Of a stretch of DNA of 53,597 bases, positions 30,106-40,570 are shown piece by piece. Source of the stretch: a bacterium BMS3Bbin13 (GTDB lineage: Bacteria > Pseudomonadota > Gammaproteobacteria > 21-64-14); the NCBI GenBank assembly GCA_002897735.1, contig BDTW01000030.1, positions 1 to 53,597 of the forward strand, given 5' to 3'. Below the pieces are notes generated by a model. That model was not told where the DNA came from and searched no databases. It was given only the letters and a program-made list of their open reading frames with translations. Both the position numbers and the translations under genes were made by a program. Every line of letters starts with the position of its first letter. Within the stretch, counting starts at the first letter, position 1.

Positions 30106-31641
30106 GTGTCGGCGCGCGGCGACGGCCCGGGCGGCAATCGGCGGCGCGGCCGCCCGGGCGCGGCCGCGCGTGGTGACCTGCTGGCGCTGGGCGCGGGCGC
30201 GATCCTGCCGCTCGCATTCGCCCCGATCGACTGGTTCCCCGTCACCTTCCTCTCGCTCGCCGGGTTGTTCCTGCTCTGGCGGGAAGTCGGCCCGCGCCGG
30301 GCCCTGTGGCGCGGCTGGTTGTTCGGCGTCGGAATGTTCGGCGTGGGCGCCTCCTGGGTGTTCGTCAGCATTCACCGCTACGGCAACGCCTCGGTCGTAC
30401 TCGCCGCGCTGCTGACCGCCCTGTTCGTGGTGTTGCTCGCCGGGTTCCCGGCCGTGGCGGGCGGCCTCGCGCGGCGCTTCGGTACAGGCACGGTGGGGTT
30501 GGCGCTGGGGTTTCCGGCGTGGTGGATGCTGATCGAGTGGCTGCGCGAGTGGTTTCTCACCGGCTTCCCGTGGCTGTCGGTGGGCTACAGCCAGCTCGAT
30601 GCACCGCTGGGCGCGTTGGCGCCCGTGGCCGGTGTCTACGGTGTAGGGGCCGCCGCCGCCCTCACCGCGGGCTGCACCGCGGCCGCCCTGACCGCACCCG
30701 GGCGCCGACGGGTGTTGCCGATGCTCGTGATCGTGGCGTTGTGGGGTGCGTCCTGGGGGCTGGGGTGGGTCACCTGGACCCGCCCGGTGGGTGCGCCGCT
30801 ACCTGTCAGCCTGGTGCAGGGCAACGTGCCGCAGGACCTGAAGTGGCGCCCCGACCGGCTGGACTCGATCCTCGAACGCTATGCCGGGCTCACCGCGCGC
30901 CACTGGGACAGCCGTCTCATCGTCTGGCCGGAGACCGCGGTGCCGGCCTTCTACCATCAGGTCCGCGCCGCGTTCCTCGCACCCCTGGCCGCGCAGGCGC
31001 GCCGCCACGACACGACCCTGTTGATCGGCGTGCCGGTGCTCGAACCGGTCACCGCCCGCTACTACAACGCCGTTGTGCGGCTCGGTGCCGGCGGCCCGCC
31101 GGCGTTCTATTTCAAGCACCACCTGGTGCCGTTCGGCGAATATGTCCCGCTGCACGCCTACCTCGACAACCTGCTGCGCTTCCTCGACATCCCCTGGTCC
31201 GACTTCAGCGCCGGTGCCGCCTACCAGCCGCCCTTGAAAGTCGCCGGCCGGCCGATCCAGACCTCGATCTGCTACGAGGACGCCTTCCCGACGGAGATCA
31301 TCCGCTACCTGCCGCGCGCCCAACTGTTGATCAACGTGAGCGACGACGCCTGGTTTGGGGATTCGCTCGCGCCGCACCAGCAATTGCAGATGGCGCGCAT
31401 GCGCGCGCGCGAGACGGGACGTTACCTGTTGAGTGACACCAACGACGGAATCACCGCGATCGTCGGCCCGCGCGGCGCGATCCTGGAACGCGCCCCGCAG
31501 TTCCGCACCCGCGTATTGAGCGGCACCGTGCGCTTCATGGAAGGTGCGACCCCGTACGTGCGCTGGGGCAATCTCCCGGTGGTGATCCTGTGCGCCCTCG
31601 GCGCCCTCGCCGCGGCCATCCCGCTCGCCCGCCGCCGGTAA
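30106..31641 (+). CDS. lnt: Apolipoprotein N-acyltransferase
   Basis: Transfers the third acyl chain to the N-terminal Cys of lipoproteins in the inner membrane; 511 residues (E. coli 512). Six to seven membrane helices lead into a nitrilase-like periplasmic domain. The catalytic triad is intact: E276 (VWPETAVP), K337 (FYFKHHLVPFGEY) and C389 (TSICYEDAFP). A final membrane helix (LPVVILCALGALAAAIPLA) ends the protein. GTG start, one base after corC. The 3' end has been duplicated: a decayed copy of it lies at 32122-32302. Confidence 0.95.
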   Translation: MSARGDGPGGNRRRGRPGAAARGDLLALGAGAILPLAFAPIDWFPVTFLSLAGLFLLWREVGPRRALWRGWLFGVGMFGVGASWVFVSIHRYGNASVVLAALLTALFVVLLAGFPAVAGGLARRFGTGTVGLALGFPAWWMLIEWLREWFLTGFPWLSVGYSQLDAPLGALAPVAGVYGVGAAAALTAGCTAAALTAPGRRRVLPMLVIVALWGASWGLGWVTWTRPVGAPLPVSLVQGNVPQDLKWRPDRLDSILERYAGLTARHWDSRLIVWPETAVPAFYHQVRAAFLAPLAAQARRHDTTLLIGVPVLEPVTARYYNAVVRLGAGGPPAFYFKHHLVPFGEYVPLHAYLDNLLRFLDIPWSDFSAGAAYQPPLKVAGRPIQTSICYEDAFPTEIIRYLPRAQLLINVSDDAWFGDSLAPHQQLQMARMRARETGRYLLSDTNDGITAIVGPRGAILERAPQFRTRVLSGTVRFMEGATPYVRWGNLPVVILCALGALAAAIPLARRR

Positions 31642-31676
31642 TCGGCGGCCGGTAGGGCGCAACATGAAGGAGCCCC

Positions 31677-31760
31677 GCCCCCGGATTCCGCTTTGCTCCA
31701 TCCAGGCTACACCCCGAATCCCCTGTAGCCCGGATGCAGGCCGCAGGCCGAAATCCGGGG
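31677..31760. repeat. Dispersed REP-like repeat pair after lnt, copy 1
   Basis: Two inverted units of a repeat family that I recognise from many proteobacterial genomes: on the minus strand GTAGCCTGGATGGAGC... (31710-31677) and on the plus strand GTAGCCCGGATGCAGGCCGC... (31725-31760), both ending in ATCCGGGG. The whole segment 31639-31790 recurs at 32300-32448 with few changes. Confidence 0.75.
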
Positions 31761-31816
31761 ACCCCGCCGCCGCACTGTTATCGTCCGCGCAGGAAAGGGG
31801 ACGCCATCCTTCTTTG

Positions 31817-32098
31817 CTACGCTGCTTCCCGTACACGCATTTCGATGCGCAGGCCGGCGGCGGTAGCCATGTTGGCCAGGGAATCCAGGCTGAACAGGCC
31901 AATCTTACCGCGCATGAGATCGGAGACGCGCGGCTGCGTGATACTGAGCCGGCGCGCGGTTTCCGCCTGGGTCCAGCGCTGCTTGTGGATGTGCCTTTCA
32001 AGCGCCATCATCAGCGCCGAGCGGAGTTTCATGTTTTCCGCTTCGGCCGGGGTGTCCTCGATCGCGTCCCATACGCTGGCGAAGCCTTCGTTGCTCAT
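31817..32098 (-). CDS. Orphan XRE-family HTH protein, HigA-like antitoxin (COG5606 type)
   Basis: A 93-residue helix-turn-helix protein. Start MSNEGFASVW (32098); the longer frame would translate the decayed lnt copy. The HTH is QTQ-like: RWTQAETARRLSITQPRVSD, followed by LFSLDSLANMATAAGLRIEM, the arrangement of single-domain antitoxins that pair with HigB/RelE-type toxins (often annotated XRE-family transcriptional regulator). The toxin gene, normally upstream in the same operon, is absent: upstream lies lnt debris. It may be a stranded antitoxin or a regulator of a distant toxin. It sits between the two copies of the lnt 3' duplication. Confidence 0.8.
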   Translation of the reverse strand: MSNEGFASVWDAIEDTPAEAENMKLRSALMMALERHIHKQRWTQAETARRLSITQPRVSDLMRGKIGLFSLDSLANMATAAGLRIEMRVREAA

Positions 32099-32121
32099 TG
32101 GTCCAACTCCTTCACTGGATT

Positions 32122-32302
32122 CCGGTGCCGCCCCTAAAGGTTGCCGGCCGGCCGATCCCAGATCTCGATCTACTACGAAGACGTCTTCCCGACGGAGATC
32201 ATCCGCCACCTGCCGCGCGTCCAACTGCCGGCGCTGAGGCAATCTCTCGGTGGTGATCCTGTGCGCCCCCGCCGTGGCCATCCTGCTCGCCCGCCGCCGG
32301 TA
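32122..32302 (+). pseudogene. Decayed duplicate of the lnt 3' end
   Basis: Bases 32122-32228 align with lnt 31211-31326 (CCGGTGCCG ... CAACTG) with many transitions and about ten missing bases. After an internal gap of about 240 bases the match resumes at 32238 (GGCAATCTC, lnt 31567) to the TAA at 32301-32303. The frame is lost. It is followed by a second copy of the post-lnt repeat. Confidence 0.8.
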
Positions 32303-32339
32303 ATCGGCGGCCGGTAAGGCGCAAAATGAAGGAACCCCG

Positions 32340-32422
32340 CCCCCGGATTTCGCTTCGCTCCATCCAGGCTACACCCCGAATCCCCTGTAGCCCGGGTGCA
32401 GGCCGCAGGCCGAAATCCGGGG
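32340..32422. repeat. Dispersed REP-like repeat pair, copy 2
   Basis: Second copy of the inverted repeat pair found after lnt (31677-31760); units at 32372-32340 (minus) and 32387-32422 (plus). Together with the decayed lnt piece it shows that one segment of roughly 580 bases (31211-31790) was duplicated. Confidence 0.75.
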
Positions 32423-32479
32423 ACCCCGCCGCCGCACTGTTATCGTCCATGCCACACACCGTGCAGAAGCGTTGGCCAT

Positions 32480-32653
32480 TTACTTCTCCTTGCGGATGCC
32501 CTTGAAAGGCGTCCCGTCCGCTTTCTGGTCCATGAATCGCCCGGAATCACTGTCCTGTTTGGTCCAGCGATCGTTCTGTCGGTCGTATACCTGGGAACGG
32601 TCCCGGACCGCGCCGTTCCGGTGTCCATCGTCCTTCGGAGGATTGGTTGCCAT
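32480..32653 (-). CDS. 57-residue protein of a widespread uncharacterised family
   Basis: Small basic protein on the minus strand beginning MATNPPKDDGHRNG and ending DGTPFKGIRKEK, with the middle part RDRSQVYDRQNDRWTKQDS. The pattern GAV(R/K)DRSQV...W(T/V)KRD...GRFMD.K.DG.PFKGVRKE is one I recognise from many bacterial small hypothetical proteins; no function is known to me. A good ribosome site (GAGG, 32665-32662) is eight bases before the ATG. Divergent from the XRE-ImmA gene at 32797, across an AT-rich intergenic region with two palindromes, so it may share regulation with that system. It overlaps an out-of-frame 103-codon minus-strand frame that I reject. Confidence 0.75.
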   Translation of the reverse strand: MATNPPKDDGHRNGAVRDRSQVYDRQNDRWTKQDSDSGRFMDQKADGTPFKGIRKEK

Positions 32654-32724
32654 GACAGTAACCTCATGTTAATCCAGTTGGTCCTGCTCTTGCGCCGCTT
32701 GACATCCTGACCACCATGGATTAG

Positions 32725-32763
32725 GTTTACATAAACAGCGAATATTATCAAGTTTTGTAAACT
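32725..32763. promoter_or_regulatory. Paired palindromic operator-like sites before the XRE-ImmA gene
   Basis: GTTTACATAAAC (32725-32736) and AGTTTTGTAAACT (32751-32763) share the half-site GTTT(A)/(T)AAAC; their centres are about 27 bases apart. They lie in an AT-rich stretch between the divergent 57-aa gene and the XRE-ImmA gene, 34 bases before the latter's ATG. Binding by the XRE domain is inference. A TTGACA occurs at 32699-32704 but its spaced -10 is poor, so I do not define the promoter. Confidence 0.5.
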
Positions 32764-32796
32764 ATAGAAAATCAGATACCCTTCGGAGCGACCAGA

Positions 32797-33867
32797 ATGA
32801 TCGGGGACCGTATCAAGCAGGCCCGCCAGGCGGCGGGCCTTTCTTTGCGTGCGCTGGCGGAGCAGGCGGGCGTTTCCGCCATGGCCATTTCCAAGTACGA
32901 GAACAACAAATCCACCCCCTCATCGAAGGTCCTGTTGGCGCTGAGCCGGGTGCTGGGGGTGCGGGTCGAGTATTTCTTCCGGCAGGCCAAGGTCGCGCTC
33001 GAAGAGGTGGAGTACCGCAAGTACACTCACCTGCCCAAGCGTGTACTCGCACAGATAAAAGGCGACGTCATCGAGCAGGTGGAGCGCTTCCTGGAGTTGG
33101 AGGACTACCTGCCCACCTGTCCGATCGAGATTTTCCGGCCGCCGGTCGACCTACCGCAGCACATTAACAACTATGCGGAAATCGAAGAGGTGGCCTGCAA
33201 GGTGCGCGAGGCGTGGCAACTGGGCCTCAATCCGATCCCGGGGCTGACTGACACTCTGGAGGAGCGCGGCATCCTGGTGTTCCAGTCCGAAGCGATCCAT
33301 GGCGACCGGTTCGACGGTTTGGCGGCGACCGTCGACGGTATACCTGTGGTGGTCGTCGGTGCCGGCTGGCCCGGCGATCGGCAGCGATTCACCCTGGCCC
33401 ACGAGTTGGGACATCTTATGCTCAAGGGGCGTTTGAACACCGCGCTGGGCGAGGAGCAGGCCGCCAACCGATTTGCCGGCGCCTTCCTCGCGCCCGAGTC
33501 GGAGGTCCGCAAGGAACTCGGTGAGCGCCGTACCCGGCTGGAAGTGCGCGAGCTTTGTGTGCTGAAAAAGGCCTACGGCCTTAGTATGGGCGGCTGGCAA
33601 CATCGCGCCAAGGATTTGGGCATCCTATCGGAAGCGGCCTATCGGTCCATGGTCCGCTATTTCCGTATGCGCGGCTGGCACAAGCACGAGCCCTGCGACG
33701 ACTACCCCCGCGAGCAACCCCTGCTCTTCACCCAACTCGTCTACCGTGCGCTGGCCGAAGACCTGATCGGCGAGTCAAAGGCGGCCGAGCTGCTGCGCAT
33801 GCCTCAGGCGGATTTCCACGCCCAACGGAACATGGATCGTGCAGAACCGGCAACTGTTGATCAGTGA
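32797..33867 (+). CDS. XRE HTH - ImmA/IrrE metallopeptidase fusion (proteolytic antitoxin/regulator)
   Basis: 356 residues. The N-terminal XRE DNA-binding domain (IKQARQAAGLSLRALAEQAG, then KYENNKSTPS) is followed by an ImmA/IrrE (COG2856) zinc peptidase with HELGH at 202-206 and a third ligand at E219/E220 (EEQAANRFAGAFLAP). Such fusions act as repressors or antitoxins whose peptidase half cleaves partner regulators, known from ICEBs1 ImmA, Deinococcus IrrE and several toxin-antitoxin loci. The next gene, a PIN-domain protein, overlaps it by 29 bases, strong evidence of a two-gene system. Base composition is less GC-rich than the flanking housekeeping genes, suggesting acquisition. Confidence 0.88.
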   Translation: MIGDRIKQARQAAGLSLRALAEQAGVSAMAISKYENNKSTPSSKVLLALSRVLGVRVEYFFRQAKVALEEVEYRKYTHLPKRVLAQIKGDVIEQVERFLELEDYLPTCPIEIFRPPVDLPQHINNYAEIEEVACKVREAWQLGLNPIPGLTDTLEERGILVFQSEAIHGDRFDGLAATVDGIPVVVVGAGWPGDRQRFTLAHELGHLMLKGRLNTALGEEQAANRFAGAFLAPESEVRKELGERRTRLEVRELCVLKKAYGLSMGGWQHRAKDLGILSEAAYRSMVRYFRMRGWHKHEPCDDYPREQPLLFTQLVYRALAEDLIGESKAAELLRMPQADFHAQRNMDRAEPATVDQ

Positions 33868-34336
33868 CGCCAATGTCCTGATCGACATGGAGGTCGGAGG
33901 GCTGCTGGGGGTCATGTTCAGGCTGGACCTCGCGTTCGCCGTCCCGGATATCCTATTTGAGGAGGAACTGAAAAGCCGCCATCCCCGGCTTCCCGGCCTG
34001 GGGTTGGGTGTCCTGGAACTCACGGCCGAGATGATCTACGACGCGATGACGTTGATCGTCCACGGCTATCGGCGCACCAGCCGCAATGACCTCCTGGTCC
34101 TCGTCCTGGCGCGCCGGAAAGGATGCCCCGTCCTGACGGGCGACGCCGCCCTGCGACTTGCCTGCAACGAACAAGGCATCGATGTGCATGGAACGATCTG
34201 GTTGGTGGAGCAGATGTTGAACGGCAAGCTGGTTGATCCCAAAACCGCTGCCGAAGCCTATCGCGCCATGCGGGAAGGCGGCAGCCGCCTACCCTGGTGT
34301 GAAGTGGATCGACAACTGGCTCGGTTTCAGGGCTAG
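33839..34336 (+). CDS. PIN-domain protein, probable RNase toxin of the XRE-ImmA system
   Basis: 165 residues, GTG start overlapping the ImmA gene by 29 bases. PIN-fold acidic residues are visible: D10 and D16 (ISDANVLIDME), the EEEL cluster at 41-44, D84 (SRNDLLVLVLA) and D102 (LTGDAALRLA). PIN domains of this size are Mg-dependent RNases and serve as VapC-type toxins; pairing of COG2856 antitoxins with PIN toxins is described. The C-terminal 45 residues (from about LVDPKTAAEA) form a helical tail. A hairpin with TTTT follows 60 bases downstream. Toxicity is inferred. Confidence 0.8.
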   Translation: MQNRQLLISDANVLIDMEVGGLLGVMFRLDLAFAVPDILFEEELKSRHPRLPGLGLGVLELTAEMIYDAMTLIVHGYRRTSRNDLLVLVLARRKGCPVLTGDAALRLACNEQGIDVHGTIWLVEQMLNGKLVDPKTAAEAYRAMREGGSRLPWCEVDRQLARFQG

Positions 34337-34396
34337 GAGTCTGTCGGAGTCGTCGAGGGCGAACCGGGGCCGCCCGTTTCGCGGAGGACCGGGATG

Positions 34397-34416
34397 AACC
34401 GCCCGGCGGCGGTTTT
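34397..34416 (+). terminator. Intrinsic terminator of the XRE-ImmA-PIN operon
   Basis: AACCGCC-CGGC-GGCGGTT (34397-34414) with TTTT beginning in the stem's last bases. It sits between the convergent PIN and zinc-ribbon genes, directly at the latter's stop codon. A short T tract makes it moderate in strength. Confidence 0.5.
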
Positions 34417-34979
34417 CAGTCCCCGGTCCCCGTCGGGCGGTGGAATACTGTGCCCTGGCACCGTGGGCAGGGCGGGATGTGGCCGGTGTCGCGAAAATGG
34501 ATCCGCTCGCCGCACGCGACGCACTCCAGCACTCCGGGGCCGGCGATCTCTCCGGTGTGGTATTCGGCGTTGCGCGCCAGGTCGGCCTGCAGCCGGATCC
34601 AGTCCAGGCGCGTGTGGTCGGCGGCGTCGGCGAACCATTGGAGCAACTGGCCCTCGATCAGTCCTACGTCGATTTGCAGCCAGTCGGCCAGTTCGCGCCC
34701 GCTCTCGGCCAAGTAGCGGGAGGCGTCCTCCAGGTCGCGTTTGAGGAAATAGCCGATCCGTTCGGCCTCGTCGCGCGTCAGCTCCCCGAGTTCCACGGCC
34801 GTCTCTTTGGCCGAGTCGATGCTCCGGTGCAGGGCCGGGCGGTCGGTGGCGGGCCCTTCGCCCTGCGCGAGGAACGCGCGGACGCGCTCGAGCATGCGGT
34901 TGTAGGCCTGGGTCAGCCGCTCGGCGGCGGGCGGGTGTTCGTCCTTCGGGGGTCGGGGCGGATTCCGGGGAGAGGTCAT
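34416..34979 (-). CDS. Zinc ribbon-containing protein (DUF1451)
   Basis: 187 residues, cytoplasmic, function unknown. Helical N-terminal two thirds (ERLTQAYNRMLERVRAFLA and LADWLQIDVGLIEGQLLQWF) and a C-terminal zinc ribbon: CVACGERIHF ... CPRCQG (CxxC-CxxC). Start at MTSPRNPP (34979); the frame is open for another 210 codons upstream but those cross repeats and the ParE-type operon on the other strand. In Pseudomonas-like genomes a homologue lies between lnt and leuS, so this is the backbone gene in an otherwise accessory stretch. Divergent from the insertion that carries the second toxin-antitoxin pair. Confidence 0.82.
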   Translation of the reverse strand: MTSPRNPPRPPKDEHPPAAERLTQAYNRMLERVRAFLAQGEGPATDRPALHRSIDSAKETAVELGELTRDEAERIGYFLKRDLEDASRYLAESGRELADWLQIDVGLIEGQLLQWFADAADHTRLDWIRLQADLARNAEYHTGEIAGPGVLECVACGERIHFRDTGHIPPCPRCQGTVFHRPTGTGD

Positions 34980-35020
34980 GGGTACGCTCCGGGGGTCGGG
35001 CGCTCGTGCCCGGGTACACC

Positions 35021-35038
35021 TAGTGTGCCCCATCGCGG
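35021..35038 (+). repeat. 18-base direct repeat, left copy
   Basis: TAGTGTGCCCCATCGCGG, identical to 36345-36362. The two copies bracket the toxin-antitoxin pair and the noncoding DNA around it between the zinc-ribbon gene and leuS. Confidence 0.75.
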
Positions 35039-35050
35039 GTCCCCGGTAAA

Positions 35051-35143
35051 ATGGGGACAGACCACGGTTTCCAATGGAGCGACGGTGGGAACCCGTGGCC
35101 TGTCGCGGATTTTCACGTATTTTCGGATTTTTCTTGCCGCCAA
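35051..35143 (+). repeat. About 90-base direct repeat, left copy
   Basis: Begins ATGGGGACAGACCACGG, continues through CCCGTGGCCTGTCGCGG and ends near CTTGCCGCC. It recurs imperfectly at 35823-35908. The two copies flank the antitoxin-toxin operon. The GGGGACAGAC core is one I associate with dispersed repeats near REP-associated transposases in proteobacteria. Confidence 0.65.
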
Positions 35144-35288
35144 CCTCAGCATCAAGCCGGATGACTTTGGGTGCGCCCCGTTTCCCCGGCACGGCGGTAT
35201 CGGGGAAACCCATCAGTTGTTCGGCCGAGATCTCGTGTCCATAATTGAGACGCTGAGCGCCGCCCTGGTTGCCTGAAGGAGGTACCCC

Positions 35289-35528
35289 ATGCCCGTCAAA
35301 CCCGACCCCAATAAAATCCTCGACGAGGCTATGAAGCTCGATTCCATCGCGCGCGCGTTCGTCGCCGAAACGCTCATCGAAAGCCTGGACCTTGATCAGG
35401 ACTTCGCCGTTTCGTCGGAGTGGCTGGAGGAAATCCGCCGCCGCTGCGCGGATATCGATAGTGGGAAGGCGCGGCTGATCGATGGCGCCATGGTCCTCAA
35501 CGAGCTGCGAGGAAAGCACACACGATGA
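35289..35528 (+). CDS. Addiction-module antitoxin (PF09720-like)
   Basis: 79 residues, acidic, helical. The order of features is that of the 'putative addiction module component' family: DEAMKLDSIARAFVAETLIESL, then WLEEIRRRCADIDSGKARLI and a short tail. It should bind and neutralise the downstream toxin. Excellent ribosome site AAGGAGG seven bases before the ATG. Its stop overlaps the toxin ATG (ATGA), so translation is coupled. No DNA-binding domain is obvious, as usual for this family. Confidence 0.85.
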   Translation: MPVKPDPNKILDEAMKLDSIARAFVAETLIESLDLDQDFAVSSEWLEEIRRRCADIDSGKARLIDGAMVLNELRGKHTR

Positions 35529-35815
35529 AGGTGCTCTGGCATGGGGAAGCCAGGGCGGAGGCAAACGCAGCCACCGCCTTCTACAACGAAAAACAACCCG
35601 GCCTCGCACAGCGCTTCCTCGATGATCTCGAAGAGGCGCTGCGCAGAATACGGCGCCATCCTCAGGCCTATCGCCAAATGGACGGCGAAATACGCAAGTG
35701 CAGGGTGGCGCATTTCCCCTACGGGGTCATCTATCGGGTGCGGCCTGATTTCATCGAGGTCATCGCCGTCATGCACCTGCGCCGTTCGCCGGGATATTGG
35801 GAACAAAGAGCCTGA
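35525..35815 (+). CDS. ParE/RelE-superfamily toxin
   Basis: 96 residues of the ParE/RelE fold: VLWHGEARAEANAATAFYN, ARAFL-like LAQRFLDDLEEALRRI, HPQAYRQMDGEIRKCRVAHF and YGVIYRVRPDFIEVIAVMHL. The conserved hydrophobic-Arg pattern RKCRVAHFPYGVIYRV before the final strand is typical of the members that pair with PF09720 antitoxins. Target (gyrase or mRNA) cannot be told. Overlaps the antitoxin gene by four bases. Confidence 0.87.
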   Translation: MKVLWHGEARAEANAATAFYNEKQPGLAQRFLDDLEEALRRIRRHPQAYRQMDGEIRKCRVAHFPYGVIYRVRPDFIEVIAVMHLRRSPGYWEQRA

Positions 35816-35822
35816 CAGATTG

Positions 35823-35908
35823 GTGGGGACAGACTGCGGTTTCCAACGGGGCGACGACGGTGAACCGTGGCCTGTCCGGGTTTTCTTCGGATTTCTTGCG
35901 GCGGAATC
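35823..35908 (+). repeat. About 90-base direct repeat, right copy
   Basis: TGGGGACAGACTGCGG ... GGCCTGTCCGGG ... CTTGCGGCGG, the partner of 35051-35143, starting eight bases after the toxin stop. Confidence 0.65.
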
Positions 35909-39462
<3,554 letters not shown>

Positions 39463-39499
39463 ACGGCGCGACGGTGCGCGGCGGCGCGGGGAAAGACGG

Positions 39500-40561
39500 A
39501 TGAAGTTGCGCGCGGAGCAATTGGAAGCCCACCTGGCGCGCACGATGGCGCCGGTGTACGTCGTGAGCGGCGACGAGCCGTTGCTCGAGGCGGAGGCCGT
39601 CGATCGGATCCGGGCCGCGGCGCGCGAGCGCGGATTCACCGAGCGCGAGGCGTTCTCGGCCGAGGCCGGCTTCGACTGGGGGCGGCTCGCCGCCGCCGCC
39701 GGCAACCGCTCCCTGTTCGGCGAGCGCAAGGTGCTCGAGCTGCGCCTTCCCACCGGCAAGCCCGGCGAGGGCGGTGCGCGGGAGCTGGTGCGCCTGGCCG
39801 GGCGGCCCGACGAGGACGCGGTGCTGGTGGTGCGCTGTCCGCGGCTCGATGCCGCCGCCCAGCGCAGCCGCTGGTACCAGGCCCTGGAGCACGCCGGCGT
39901 GGCGATCACCGTCCGGCCCGTGGAGCGCGCCCGCCTGCCGGAGTGGATCGCCGCGCGCATGCGCGCGCGCGGCCTGGAGCCCGGCCCGGAGGTGGTCGCG
40001 TTCCTGGCCGAGCGCGTCGAGGGCAACCTGCTGGCCGCCGCGCAGGAGGTCGAGAAGCTCCTGCTGTTGCACGGTCCGGGGCGCCCGGACCTGGAGACGG
40101 TTACGCGCGCGGTCACCGACAGCGCCCGATTCAGCGTCTTCGACCTGGTCGACGGCGCCCTGGAGGGCAACCCGGCGCGGGTCGCGCGGGTCCTCGTCGG
40201 GGTGCGCGCCGAGGGCACCGAGCCGGTGCTCGTGCTCTGGGCGCTTGCCCGCGAGGTGCGCGTCCTGGCGCGTTTGGCCTATGCGATCGAGGCCGGGGCC
40301 ACCCCGGCACGGGCGCTCGCCGAGCAGCGCGTCTGGGATCGACGCAGGCCGCTGGTGAGCCGTGCCCTGCGCCGCCACACGGTCGGTGCGTGGCGCTGCC
40401 TGTTGCGTCGCTGCGCGCGCATCGACCGGGTCATCAAGGGCGCGGAGACGGGCGACGCATGGCAGGAATTGCTACAATTGGTCCTCGCGATGGCGGGCGG
40501 TGAGCCGCTCGAGGCCCCGTCCGGCGGCCCGCCGTCCGTCCCCCGGCTCGTCCGGCGATAG
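39500..40561 (+). CDS. holA: DNA polymerase III subunit delta
   Basis: Clamp-loader subunit that opens the beta sliding clamp; 353 residues (E. coli 343). Starts MKLRAEQLEAHL; the clamp-binding N-terminal region PVYVVSGDEPLLEAEAVDRI and the SLFGERKVLELRLP segment are typical, as is FSVFDLVDGALEG in the middle domain and the helical collar part thereafter. The last 15 residues are Pro-rich and unconserved. Only nine bases before the proA start codon. Confidence 0.92.
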   Translation: MKLRAEQLEAHLARTMAPVYVVSGDEPLLEAEAVDRIRAAARERGFTEREAFSAEAGFDWGRLAAAAGNRSLFGERKVLELRLPTGKPGEGGARELVRLAGRPDEDAVLVVRCPRLDAAAQRSRWYQALEHAGVAITVRPVERARLPEWIAARMRARGLEPGPEVVAFLAERVEGNLLAAAQEVEKLLLLHGPGRPDLETVTRAVTDSARFSVFDLVDGALEGNPARVARVLVGVRAEGTEPVLVLWALAREVRVLARLAYAIEAGATPARALAEQRVWDRRRPLVSRALRRHTVGAWRCLLRRCARIDRVIKGAETGDAWQELLQLVLAMAGGEPLEAPSGGPPSVPRLVRR

Positions 40562-40570
40562 GAGCGCAGA

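Noticed and set aside
32699-32727. TTGACA as -35 of the XRE-ImmA promoter
   Set aside because: The hexamer at correct spacing (TAGGTT) is a poor -10, so the promoter was left undefined and only the palindromes were recorded.
32440-32751. Minus-strand frame of 103 codons over the small gene
   Set aside because: Its translation is unlike any protein I know, whereas the alternative frame gives the 57-aa family protein with a ribosome site.
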